DNA from: Nodularia sp. (in: cyanobacteria)
Lineage (GTDB): Bacteria > Cyanobacteriota > Cyanobacteriia > Cyanobacteriales > Nostocaceae
Direction: 5' to 3'
DNA length: 64,000 bases
NCBI GenBank assembly: GCA_007692755.1
Contig: REBL01000079.1
Location: 1 to 64,000 of the forward strand
Part shown: positions 8,169 through 15,387 of the stretch, piece by piece
How positions within the stretch are numbered: the first letter of the stretch is position 1
How the letters are laid out: every line of letters starts with the position of its first letter
The notes under the pieces: generated by a model
Databases searched by the model: none
Told to the model about the DNA's origin: nothing
The model's input: only the letters and a program-made list of their open reading frames with translations
Translations under genes and position numbers: made by a program

Positions 8169-8990
8169 CTAAATCGTGGGACTAATGACAAACACCAAAG
8201 GCTGTTGGTCTAGTTCTGGAAAATCAACTTCCAGAGTATAAGTTGGAGTTACTTGGTCACAGTATAATTCTACACTCAAATGTCCCGAAGTTGCAGAATT
8301 GGCTATTGCTTGGTTACCATTTCCTTGCAATTTTAAAATACCTGGAGCAGGTAACTTACAATTCACACTCAACTGTGTCAGCTGACCCTGAGACTGGAAT
8401 TCTACCCTCAAAGTTAGAGTACCAGCACTAGTGAGCCATTGTCTTTCTACCACTGGATTGGCTGAAGACACTGGTAAAGTCAAATTATCTAACAGTTGTT
8501 TTGCTGCTAGTAATGACAATGCCATCTGCTGACGTGGTTGTAAATCTGAGTAATCATCCTGAATCTCAGGCATTGTATCCGCAGTATTCACAGACCGATA
8601 AGTGCTTCTCAGTACCAATCCGGCTAAATCATTGATTGTCTGTGACTCATTCGGGAAAAAGCCCTCAACTACCTGAACTAGTTTTGCCCCTAGAGGTAGC
8701 GAAGATGTGATTAAACCTTGACATTTAGCCAATAATTCTTGAAAAACTTTCTCTGGTAAAGGGATAGGCAGATTCAGCTTTGACTGCTGTGCTATCCATC
8801 CCCAGTTGGGACTTAAAGCCAGCGATCGCTCTTCTACACATTCTGGATACTCTACTATTTGAGACTCCCAAGGAAATAAAGGAGGCTGGTTTTCGACTTC
8901 GATTTGTAACCGACGTTTGAGGACGGCTTGGAAACGTTCTTGCACAGTAGGAATTTCTCCCAATTGAAAGGTTTGGGGCATTCCTCCCAA
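8169..8990 (-). CDS. patU3: Heterocyst pattern protein PatU, C-terminal part (PatU3)
   Basis: PatU3 is a pattern regulator that acts with HetZ in Anabaena; loss alters heterocyst spacing. The 273-residue frame starts immediately after the patU5 stop codon and in the same frame. It opens with TTG (8990), with an ATG three codons later (8981). That ATG is preceded by GGAGG at only about 1 nt, too close for a good SD. The sequence includes PTVQERFQAVLKRRLQIEVENQPPLFPWE and has no transmembrane segment. Order, strand and size fit the hetZ-patU5-patU3 cluster. The name rests mainly on synteny and length. Confidence 0.72.
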   Translation of the reverse strand: MGGMPQTFQLGEIPTVQERFQAVLKRRLQIEVENQPPLFPWESQIVEYPECVEERSLALSPNWGWIAQQSKLNLPIPLPEKVFQELLAKCQGLITSSLPLGAKLVQVVEGFFPNESQTINDLAGLVLRSTYRSVNTADTMPEIQDDYSDLQPRQQMALSLLAAKQLLDNLTLPVSSANPVVERQWLTSAGTLTLRVEFQSQGQLTQLSVNCKLPAPGILKLQGNGNQAIANSATSGHLSVELYCDQVTPTYTLEVDFPELDQQPLVFVISPTI

Positions 8991-9149
8991 TTATGGCTCA
9001 CCGCCTGTAAAGGCGGCTACCTCCTTGAAAGGGTTTTCTACCCCGTCAATTTCCTCACACTCTACCAATTTTGGCTCGTTGGTGTTAGCTTTATTTGCCA
9101 ACAACCAATCGAGTAAATCGGTTTGTAAGGATTCTGAGTCACTATTCAT
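8991..9149 (-). CDS. patU5: Heterocyst pattern protein PatU, N-terminal part (PatU5), 52 residues
   Basis: A short gene between hetZ and patU3. The ATG at 9149 overlaps the hetZ stop region by 8 bp, so translation is probably coupled. The product begins MNSDSESLQTDLLDWLLANK and ends GGEP before TAA (8993-8991). The next codon in the same frame begins patU3, so one stop codon alone divides the pair. In some cyanobacteria patU is a single gene, while Anabaena has split patU5/patU3. A CCGCC/GGCGG inverted repeat (9001-9016) lies just before the stop. Coding status is supported by overlap, frame continuity and synteny. Confidence 0.7.
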   Translation of the reverse strand: MNSDSESLQTDLLDWLLANKANTNEPKLVECEEIDGVENPFKEVAAFTGGEP

Positions 9150-10362
9150 GGGTAGATGCACTTGATCCGGACACTAGGGAGTTACGAATTTCCCATGCTT
9201 GTTCCAGAATCTTAAACCACCGTTTTTGCAATTGGGCTGTGGACAACCCTAAAGTTTTGGCAATTTTGTCATCTGGCTGTCCTTCTTGTTTCAATTCCAG
9301 TAACGAGCGCTGCTTGTCGTCCAATTGCGCTGTATAATCTTGCCATTGCTGCGGAGTTAAACCTAAATTAGTGTGCAGTGAGGCTTCCAACCACTCGTGA
9401 ACTAATTCCCAACGGTGTAACAAGGCAAACCGAATCAAATGATATTTAAAGCGTTGCTGTAAGTAGTCGCGCTGACGGGGAGTTAAACCCAAAATCGACT
9501 CAATTTCCTGAGTTGATAAATCCTGAAGTCGCAGAGAGAAGTAATCAGCACAATCGGATTGTTGCCGTTGTGCGAGATAATCCATTAACTCTGTCACCAC
9601 AACCGAACGCAGAGTATCTTCTTCTGGTTCTGGTTCTGGTTGCATAGCCATTGCTGAACGCAATTGCTGTACTGCTGGTTCTTCCCAAGAACCGTCATTG
9701 TCATTGGAACTACCTTCTGCGGCTTGTTCTATATCTACGCTGGTTTCCTGGGGTTGCTGTTGTGAAAAGGTTTGCGCCCGCAAGATAATTAGTTGCTGTT
9801 GTCGCCCTGGTAAAGGAATGCGCCGCTTACCATAGCGTTCAGTAAATGCCATGTACTCTGCCAATTCCAACAGAGTTTGGGGACGATAAGTCGGACCCAT
9901 TTGGTTTTCCCGTCGGAAAGCATTTAAGGCTTCCAGATAAAAACCTTGTAAGAAATCTTCAATAATTGTCAATCGTCCTTGATAGCTTAACTGTCTTTGA
10001 GGAGGATTGATGTAGCGATAAATAATTGCACTCAGAGTACTGTGTAACTCCACCCTACCCCGACTAGAACCCAACTGATAGTACCTGAAACACTGTTGCA
10101 GTCGATGTCTGACCAGGGAAATAGCCGAGCTTTGCACATCACCCGAAGCCTGGATACGCTTACTTTCTTGGCATATCCGGTATACTTCGGTGGTAATTCT
10201 GGTAGCGACATCATGACAATTCTGCTTTGAAGCTTTAGTTGATTCCTGAAGCTCTTTGTATACGAGTTGAAATGTTCCCTCAAAGCCGATAGAATTGTCT
10301 CCCTGAACGGTGGGGTTGGGAACTGTTGTGGTTGGAATTGTTGCGGTTGCGGTTGAATTCAT
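9142..10362 (-). CDS. hetZ: Heterocyst differentiation regulator HetZ
   Basis: HetZ is a DNA-binding regulator required early in heterocyst differentiation in Anabaena, acting with HetR and PatU3. I start at the ATG at 10362 (406 residues, close to the roughly 400 of known HetZ) rather than a TTG five codons upstream. The N-terminus is Thr/Pro-rich. A long helical region with SRGRVELHSTLSAIIYRYI follows, then an acidic Gln/Glu-rich linker, and a C-terminal region with two helix-turn-helix-like parts (STQEIESILGLTPRQRDYL and DDKIAKTLGLSTAQLQKRW) resembling sigma region 4. It overlaps patU5 and is divergent from the 10571 gene. No HetR palindrome is visible upstream. Confidence 0.8.
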   Translation of the reverse strand: MNSTATATIPTTTVPNPTVQGDNSIGFEGTFQLVYKELQESTKASKQNCHDVATRITTEVYRICQESKRIQASGDVQSSAISLVRHRLQQCFRYYQLGSSRGRVELHSTLSAIIYRYINPPQRQLSYQGRLTIIEDFLQGFYLEALNAFRRENQMGPTYRPQTLLELAEYMAFTERYGKRRIPLPGRQQQLIILRAQTFSQQQPQETSVDIEQAAEGSSNDNDGSWEEPAVQQLRSAMAMQPEPEPEEDTLRSVVVTELMDYLAQRQQSDCADYFSLRLQDLSTQEIESILGLTPRQRDYLQQRFKYHLIRFALLHRWELVHEWLEASLHTNLGLTPQQWQDYTAQLDDKQRSLLELKQEGQPDDKIAKTLGLSTAQLQKRWFKILEQAWEIRNSLVSGSSASTHE

Positions 10363-10499
10363 AGTCTCGGTTTTCAAAAGACCCTAAAATACTTAAGTAA
10401 AACCTGTGACGACTGTGGGTGTTGGCTGGCTGTTTAGATTTGCATATAAGCTAAATGCAGGCTAAGTCCAGTAATTAGGATCTGCCTATTCTTATTGTT

Positions 10500-10511
10500 C
10501 CCATTGATGGG
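10500..10511. promoter_or_regulatory. CCCAT-TG-ATGGG palindrome in the hetZ divergent promoter region
   Basis: A perfect 5-bp inverted repeat with a 2-bp spacer lies in the 208-bp spacer between hetZ (minus) and the 10571 gene (plus), about 60 bp before the latter. It does not have the GGG...CCC polarity of HetR targets. It could be an operator for either gene, but a palindrome this short can arise by chance. Confidence 0.2.
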
Positions 10512-10570
10512 ATAGTTCACAATTTGATAGATGCTTTTGCCATTACCCATCGAGTCGTTTACAAGTCATT

Positions 10571-11044
10571 ATGGATTTAAAATCACAAATCGAATTGCTG
10601 ATTAATAATGCACCCCGCGATGGCTTAACACCACATCTTATTTCAGCAATTGCTCCTGTATTGATCTCGATCACTAAAAGATTACGTCATTCCCAGTACT
10701 ATGTTCTTCAGAATTCAGAAGAGAGATGGGTTTTAACTACATTGAGCAATCGGGCAAATCCAGGATTGGAAAGGCGTGTTGTCTACGCTTTTCCTACCAT
10801 ACAGGATGTCTCCCTAATTTCACCTGCTGGGCTTGACCCTCAAATGCTAGCTAAAATTGTTCCTGTTACCCATATTTTGTTCCAATTGGTGGCATTGGAA
10901 CCCGTAGATAGTATCGTTTTTTTGGAAACGCCGGGTCAGACCACTCATACCTGTGAGATCCAACGTTCAGAATTGCTTAATCTCTTGCAGCAACAGATAA
11001 AACAACAGCAAACGGGGAACCAGATACCTCCGAATATTGCCTAA
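10571..11044 (+). CDS. Conserved cyanobacterial hypothetical protein (157 residues)
   Basis: I do not recognise a named domain. The protein is soluble-looking, with no signal peptide or membrane helix. An amphipathic N-terminal helix (MDLKSQIELLINNAPRDG) is followed by a mixed alpha/beta region (YYVLQNSEERWVLTTLSNR, VVYAFPTIQDV) and a Gln-rich C-terminal tail (LLQQQIKQQQTGNQ). It lies divergent from hetZ and convergent with the polyprenyl synthetase gene, separated from the latter by a strong terminator, so it is probably monocistronic. Clean coding structure and conserved neighbourhood support a real gene; function unknown. Confidence 0.75.
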   Translation: MDLKSQIELLINNAPRDGLTPHLISAIAPVLISITKRLRHSQYYVLQNSEERWVLTTLSNRANPGLERRVVYAFPTIQDVSLISPAGLDPQMLAKIVPVTHILFQLVALEPVDSIVFLETPGQTTHTCEIQRSELLNLLQQQIKQQQTGNQIPPNIA

Positions 11045-11049
11045 ATAAA

Positions 11050-11097
11050 TTTTGCAGTTGGGATTCATTAGACACATCTAAAATCCCAACTGCAAAA
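11050..11097. terminator. 16-bp perfect inverted repeat, bidirectional terminator
   Basis: TTTTGCAGTTGGGATT (11050-11065) is exactly complementary to AATCCCAACTGCAAAA (11082-11097), loop 16 nt. A/T tracts on both outer arms make it work as an intrinsic terminator in either direction, between the convergent 10571 gene and sds. Confidence 0.85.
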
Positions 11098-11131
11098 ATC
11101 TGAAAAAATTAATTTAAAAATCTGAAATTTG

Positions 11132-12103
11132 TTAATAAAGTCGACTAAGTACGTAGTCAGCTATGTTGATTAGTGCCTCGCGTGATTCGGAAGGTGCGAG
11201 AACCTGAAGATGATCGACTGCTAACTTGGCATGGTAAGCCGCTAATTCCCGCGCTTGTTGGATACCTTGACTGTCTTGAATCAGCTCTAGAGCTTGCTCT
11301 AAATCTCCTTCTTGCTCAAACTTCCGTTCAATTAAAGCTTCCAGGCCTGGTTTTTCCCCTAACGCAAATAAAACGGGTGCAGTGAGATTACCGCTTTTGA
11401 GATCAGATCCGGCTGGTTTACCCAAAGTATCAGTTGTGCTGGTGAAATCTAAAATATCATCCACAATCTGAAATGCTAGACCTAAATGACGGCCGTAGTC
11501 GTACAGATGTTCGGCAGTTTCTAGAGAAACGTCACTAAGTAACCCAGCTGCTTTGGAACTGTTGGCAATTAACGAGGCTGTTTTGTAATAGCTCTTTTTG
11601 AGGTAAGTCTCTATAGAGATGCCATTATCAAAACAATTTATTCCTTGCTGGATTTCGCCGGTAGCCAGATCCATAATCACTTCTGAGAGTAGTTTCACCA
11701 CCTCCAAATTATCCAAGTTGGCTAAATACCAGGACGATTGGGCGAAGAGAAAATCTCCTGCTAGCACAGCAATGCGATTACCGAACAGACTATGAACAGT
11801 TTCCACACCACGTCGCATTTGTGATTCATCTACCACATCGTCATGCACTAAGCTTGCCGTGTGAATCATTTCCGTGATTTCTGCTAGACGGCGGTGACGC
11901 AGTGTTATGTCTTTTTCTAACATTGTGGCCCGCGATATGAGCAGAACAATTGCTGGTCTAATACGCTTTCCCCCAGCACCGAATAGATGTTCGGCTGCCA
12001 TAAATAGGATGGGGTGGCGATTTCCAACTAGCTGCTTGAGGTTTTCTGCTAGTAGTCGCAGGTCTGCTTCCACAGGGGTAAACAGGGAGGTGGCTGAGGT
12101 CAT
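11132..12103 (-). CDS. sds: Long-chain polyprenyl (solanesyl-type) diphosphate synthase
   Basis: Elongates allylic diphosphates with isopentenyl diphosphate to make the long prenyl tail of plastoquinone. The 323-residue protein has the all-helical trans-prenyltransferase motifs: GGKRIRPA near residue 48, the first Asp-rich motif in SLVHDDVVDESQMRRG, GDFLFAQS, and the second in FQIVDDILDF with the following GKPAGSDLKSGNLTAPVL. Length and motifs match cyanobacterial solanesyl diphosphate synthases; the chain length is inferred from the family. It faces the large structured spacer at its 5' side. Confidence 0.92.
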   Translation of the reverse strand: MTSATSLFTPVEADLRLLAENLKQLVGNRHPILFMAAEHLFGAGGKRIRPAIVLLISRATMLEKDITLRHRRLAEITEMIHTASLVHDDVVDESQMRRGVETVHSLFGNRIAVLAGDFLFAQSSWYLANLDNLEVVKLLSEVIMDLATGEIQQGINCFDNGISIETYLKKSYYKTASLIANSSKAAGLLSDVSLETAEHLYDYGRHLGLAFQIVDDILDFTSTTDTLGKPAGSDLKSGNLTAPVLFALGEKPGLEALIERKFEQEGDLEQALELIQDSQGIQQARELAAYHAKLAVDHLQVLAPSESREALINIADYVLSRLY

Positions 12104-13183
12104 GGATGGGCGGACTCTGGCTTAGGTTACGAAAGTTTACATATCCTACACTCATTTTAAGATAACCCTGTGCCAGCGCAAAGTTTTGATTAGAGAATAA
12201 TCACTGATTTGCTGTCTGTTCGGCACAAATAGTCCAAATTTGAGAGAACTACAAGTTGGCTAGAATCCTTACTACTAAGGTCTACAGCTATTCTGACTCC
12301 CCGAAAAAATATTCTGTCCTTCGGGCAAATATTTTTTTTGATCTTTGTGGCCTAGATCCGCCAAAGTCAAGAAATGAAACTTACTTAATAATTTATGTAT
12401 ATTTTTTAGTCTAAGTTCTATCTTGTGTTTCGCATAAAGACTTTAGTATAAGGATGTTGACGATTTTTTCCAAAACTTAATTTTTGGTAATAACCATTTA
12501 ATGTCAAATAAAATACAAAAATTTAATTTTAATATTTAAATACAAGTTAAAAAATATACTTTAACTAGTAGAAAAGTATCACTAATTCCTCTCAGCATTG
12601 TTTTCAGCTAGCTAGAAATTTTCAAATTTAACTTTAAACTTGGCTCAAAACTCAGGATCATTGTGTTACGCTAAAATATAGGGATTTTAAATTTTTCAGA
12701 ACTCATTTTCCAGAGGTAAGCCATTTTTAGGTATTTTTACCTATATGGTATTGAGGATCTAAAATAAATCGTCTAAGTCGTCGCTATAAACTCAGAATTA
12801 AGAAAATTATTTCTTTGTTCTTTGTTGGGCAATTAAGCCTCCTGAGATGGAGCTTTGCGGTATCCCTATGGTTATTCACTGCTAACGTTTAGCATTTGTT
12901 GAACGTTAAGGCGGCCTTTTCATAGAGGTATGCCCGCAAATAATGCAGACTAAGTAGACTGCTGAGGAGTGCAGTTAAGATTGCTGTTTAGCAATTTAAC
13001 TGTTGTGGTGTGTGTGGTCTGCAAAAAGCTCAGTTTAATAATTATTTAGTTAACCGTAGATAATTCTAAATTTACGGAGAAATTTGGCATAGCAAACTCG
13101 ACCATCAAGGTTAACTTGGTTGGTTGAATTTCTTCTAATTAAAAAAAATTACATATTCCATTAAGAAGGGTGCTGGTAGAACG
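12104..13183. other. 1-kb gene-free spacer with terminator-like and structured segments
   Basis: I find no credible protein gene in this 1,080-bp spacer. CCCGAA (12300-12305) and TTCGGG (12320-12325), followed by CAAATA and a T8 run, look like an intrinsic terminator on the plus strand with no gene before it. The central part is very AT-rich. From about 12830 to 13010 the composition rises and hairpins cluster: TAACGTT/AACGTTA near 12893-12918, and CAGTTAAG-TTGCT (12972-12985) against AGCAATTTAACTG (12990-13002). A structured RNA is possible. I could not match it to 6S RNA, tmRNA, SRP RNA or RNase P RNA. Confidence 0.5.
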
Positions 13184-13381
13184 ATGATTTACGGGAAGAT
13201 ACCTATGTTGACCTTTATTTTAGCTGCTGGATATTTGTTTACAGTCTACCTATTATTAGCTCTAGCAAAGAGAACCGGCAATAAATCCGCTCCGAGCAAT
13301 TTACCTGCGACTAATCCAGGAAAACACAAGCAAGATATCTCAGTCAATCATCAGGTGACTGAGGTCGTCAATAGTCAATAG
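13184..13381 (+). CDS. Small single-span membrane protein (65 residues)
   Basis: Not a family I recognise. One hydrophobic helix (residues about 8-28, MLTFILAAGYLFTVYLLLALA) is followed by a basic stop-transfer segment (KRTGNK) and a polar tail of about 35 residues. The ATG at 13184 follows AGAAGGGTGCTGGTAGAACG, giving a weak SD (AAGGG). An internal ATG at 13205 is an alternative start. It lies between the 1-kb structured spacer and tandem repeats, convergent with murI. A real small gene is likely from its membrane-protein pattern, but unproven. Confidence 0.55.
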   Translation: MIYGKIPMLTFILAAGYLFTVYLLLALAKRTGNKSAPSNLPATNPGKHKQDISVNHQVTEVVNSQ

Positions 13382-13397
13382 GCAAGTACCGCCGTGA

Positions 13398-13574
13398 AGT
13401 CAAAAGTCAAAAGTCAAAAGTCAAAAGTCAAAAATCAAAAAGCCTATTCTATAGGTTTTTCATTGATTTTGAATGGTTTATTTATTTACGCCGACTTGTA
13501 CTAGCACTGCCGTGAAGTCAAAAGTCAAAGATCAAAATAATGACTAATGACTAATGACTAATGACTAATGACTA
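13398..13574. repeat. Two heptameric tandem repeat tracts beside murI
   Basis: Five copies of AGTCAAA occupy 13398-13432 and four copies of TGACTAA occupy 13541-13568, the latter running to the murI stop codon at 13575. Both tracts follow the same GCCGTGAAGTCAAAAGTCAAA leader (13391 and 13508), so the unit was probably duplicated. These are typical Nostocales STRRs. Confidence 0.9.
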
Positions 13575-14438
13575 TTAAAATTGAGAAACTGCGCTATCAG
13601 TGAAATCCACAAGCTCAACAGTGAGAGTATGGCCTAGCCACTGCACACCAGATTGAGCAAACTCTTGTGGGCAACCACTGACAGCGAAGCGAGTTGGTAC
13701 TGGGGGGTGTGTATTGCTTAAACCGAGTAGGTCTAACTCTTGAGTACAAGCTGCCACAACGTGAACAGCTGGGTCAACTAATTTGACGTGAGAGGGGAGA
13801 AGCGATCGCAGTACTGGTGCAAGATGAGGATAATGAGTACAGCCGTAAACTAAGGTATCAATTTCTTGCTGTATTAACGGTTCTAAATATGAGCGTGCTA
13901 CTTCATTAGTGTACGGGTCATGGATGCGATTTTGCTCAATCAGTGGCACGAACTCAGGACAACTAACTTGCCAGACTTGGACATTCGGATCAATTTCCAG
14001 AATAGCGTGGCGATAGGCATTACTTTTCGCTGTAGCTGGCGTAGCAATTACACCAATACGTTTGCCTTGCTGCACGGCAGCTTTAGCTCCCGGTAAGATG
14101 ACTCCAAGAATAGGCATACTAAACTCACTACGTACTATTTCTAATGCGAGAGCAGAACTAGTATTACAAGCCATAATCACCATTTTTACACGTTGCTGTT
14201 GCATCCAGTTGAGGATGTCGCGCACATACTGTAAGATTTCCGCTTGTGAACGAATGCCATAAGGCAAACGAGCTGTATCTCCAAAATAAATAATAGATTC
14301 ATTGGGTAAATGGCGATAAAGTTGTCGCAGGACTGTCAGCCCACCCACACCACTGTCAAAAACGCCGATGGGGGCGCGTTGAGGCTCTTTATCAGAAAAA
14401 TTGTCAAAATTACTGTCAAAAATGGAGGATGAATACAC
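13575..14438 (-). CDS. murI: Glutamate racemase
   Basis: Interconverts L- and D-glutamate to supply D-Glu for peptidoglycan. I choose the GTG at 14438 (287 residues), which gives a product starting MYSSSIFDSNF. An ATG-type start farther upstream (14513) would add a hydrophobic 25-residue leader unlike the family. Catalytic and binding motifs are GVFDSGVGGLTVL, GDTARLPYG, the first cysteine in MACNTSSALAL and the second in VYGCTHYPHLAPVL. Length is then normal. The spacer at its 5' side contains the relic of a second amidase gene, and amiC lies beyond on the same strand. Confidence 0.94.
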   Translation of the reverse strand: MYSSSIFDSNFDNFSDKEPQRAPIGVFDSGVGGLTVLRQLYRHLPNESIIYFGDTARLPYGIRSQAEILQYVRDILNWMQQQRVKMVIMACNTSSALALEIVRSEFSMPILGVILPGAKAAVQQGKRIGVIATPATAKSNAYRHAILEIDPNVQVWQVSCPEFVPLIEQNRIHDPYTNEVARSYLEPLIQQEIDTLVYGCTHYPHLAPVLRSLLPSHVKLVDPAVHVVAACTQELDLLGLSNTHPPVPTRFAVSGCPQEFAQSGVQWLGHTLTVELVDFTDSAVSQF

Positions 14439-14641
14439 AGGTATATATTGATTTAGGTTTTGGGATATAAAATACAAAATGTAGCAAAAAATTCTAATTC
14501 TTAGTAGGCTCAACTATCAGTCTAGCTATGGTGATAGCTGACGTGGTTTGGTTATAGGCTTAACGTAATTATTTATAAAGCCTACAGAAGTTCAACTCTA
14601 GGCGCTAATCATGCTTCTGTACTACCTAAGAAAGTTAGATT

Positions 14642-14713
14642 TCATCTGGGTTTATCGGGTATAGAACTTCTTCTGAGAACGTAGAATCTGGTTTGGCGCT
14701 TTTTCCGGTCTTT
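14642..14713 (-). pseudogene. Relic of a second amiC-type amidase gene
   Basis: The minus-strand frame from 14713 to a TGA at 14642 reads KDRKKRQTRFYVLRRSSIP and then five unrelated residues. The intact amiC encodes RDRNVRQARFYVLRRSSMP at the equivalent place near its C-terminus. The 14-residue stretch RQ-RFYVLRRSS-P differs only at Ala/Thr and Met/Ile. Similarity ends on both sides, so only a short fragment of the amidase domain remains. Heterocystous relatives carry tandem amiC1-amiC2 ahead of murI, so this looks like the remains of the lost second copy. DNA similarity is also direct (14660-14695 against 15520-15555). Confidence 0.75.
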
Positions 14714-15387
14714 AAAATAAAATTCTGACCTGTGGCTTTCACAGATCAGAACTTCTTTTGCAGCAAAAGATTGTTTGCTGGTATTAAAGCCAAGGCTAAT
14801 GGCTCATAATCATATCACATCTTTTTATTTTGTCATCTTGCTTAAGAGGTATTTTTTATGAAGTTGTCTGATTATGCAAAAACCTTGTGGATTTCGTCAA
14901 GTCGCTTCGCTCCAATTCAAAATTCAAAATTCAAGAGATTAATGGGGGCTTGTACCCACCACTAATCTAAGACCGTCAAATCGCCGATTGTGACGGTGGC
15001 TTGTACCCAGAATTAATCAATTCTAAAATTTTTCTGATTCTTCATTTTGGTGTGAAGTACGAATTATTCCCAAAACCGGATGCTTTGTGATCGAAGGGTT
15101 TGATTGTCTCAAATCTATTCTCAGGCTTGCCTTGAGCGAAGTCGAAAGGGATAGGGGATGTCTGGTAGTACATCCAAGGCGGATAACTCCACTATTTAAG
15201 CGTGTCCATGCTAAGATTTGAGTTGCTTAAATCTAAATTGCAGATGTCTGACTATATTTGACTATGTGATTTGGAACTATTGAGTCGTTTAATTGCTGGT
15301 CATTAATCTACCCTAGAAATTCCCATTAGCATTAACTCACTGGCGAAGTGAAACGGCTGCTGACTATTATCCAGTCAGCTAAATTGC
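14714..15387. repeat. Spacer with degenerate repeats between the amidase relic and amiC
   Basis: No gene is seen here. GGCTTGTACCCA occurs twice (14947-14958 and 14998-15009). GAGCGAAGTCGAAAGGG at 15134-15150 is a common dispersed repeat in Nostoc-type genomes. CAAAATTCAAAATTCAA near 14918-14934 is a short tandem repeat. The region is consistent with decay of the former second amidase gene and repeat invasion. Confidence 0.55.

Noticed and set aside
10378-10570. HetR-binding site upstream of hetZ
   Set aside because: No GGG-n-CCC palindrome like the hetP-type site is visible; the only palindrome has the opposite polarity (CCC..GGG).
12820-13010. 6S RNA, tmRNA, SRP RNA or RNase P RNA
   Set aside because: Compared by eye with remembered conserved segments; no tmRNA tag, SRP tetraloop region or RNase P core could be matched.
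13391-13575. Regularly spaced short repeats resembling a CRISPR array
   Set aside because: Units are 7 bp and directly contiguous with no spacers; they are STRRs, not CRISPR repeats. No cas gene is present.
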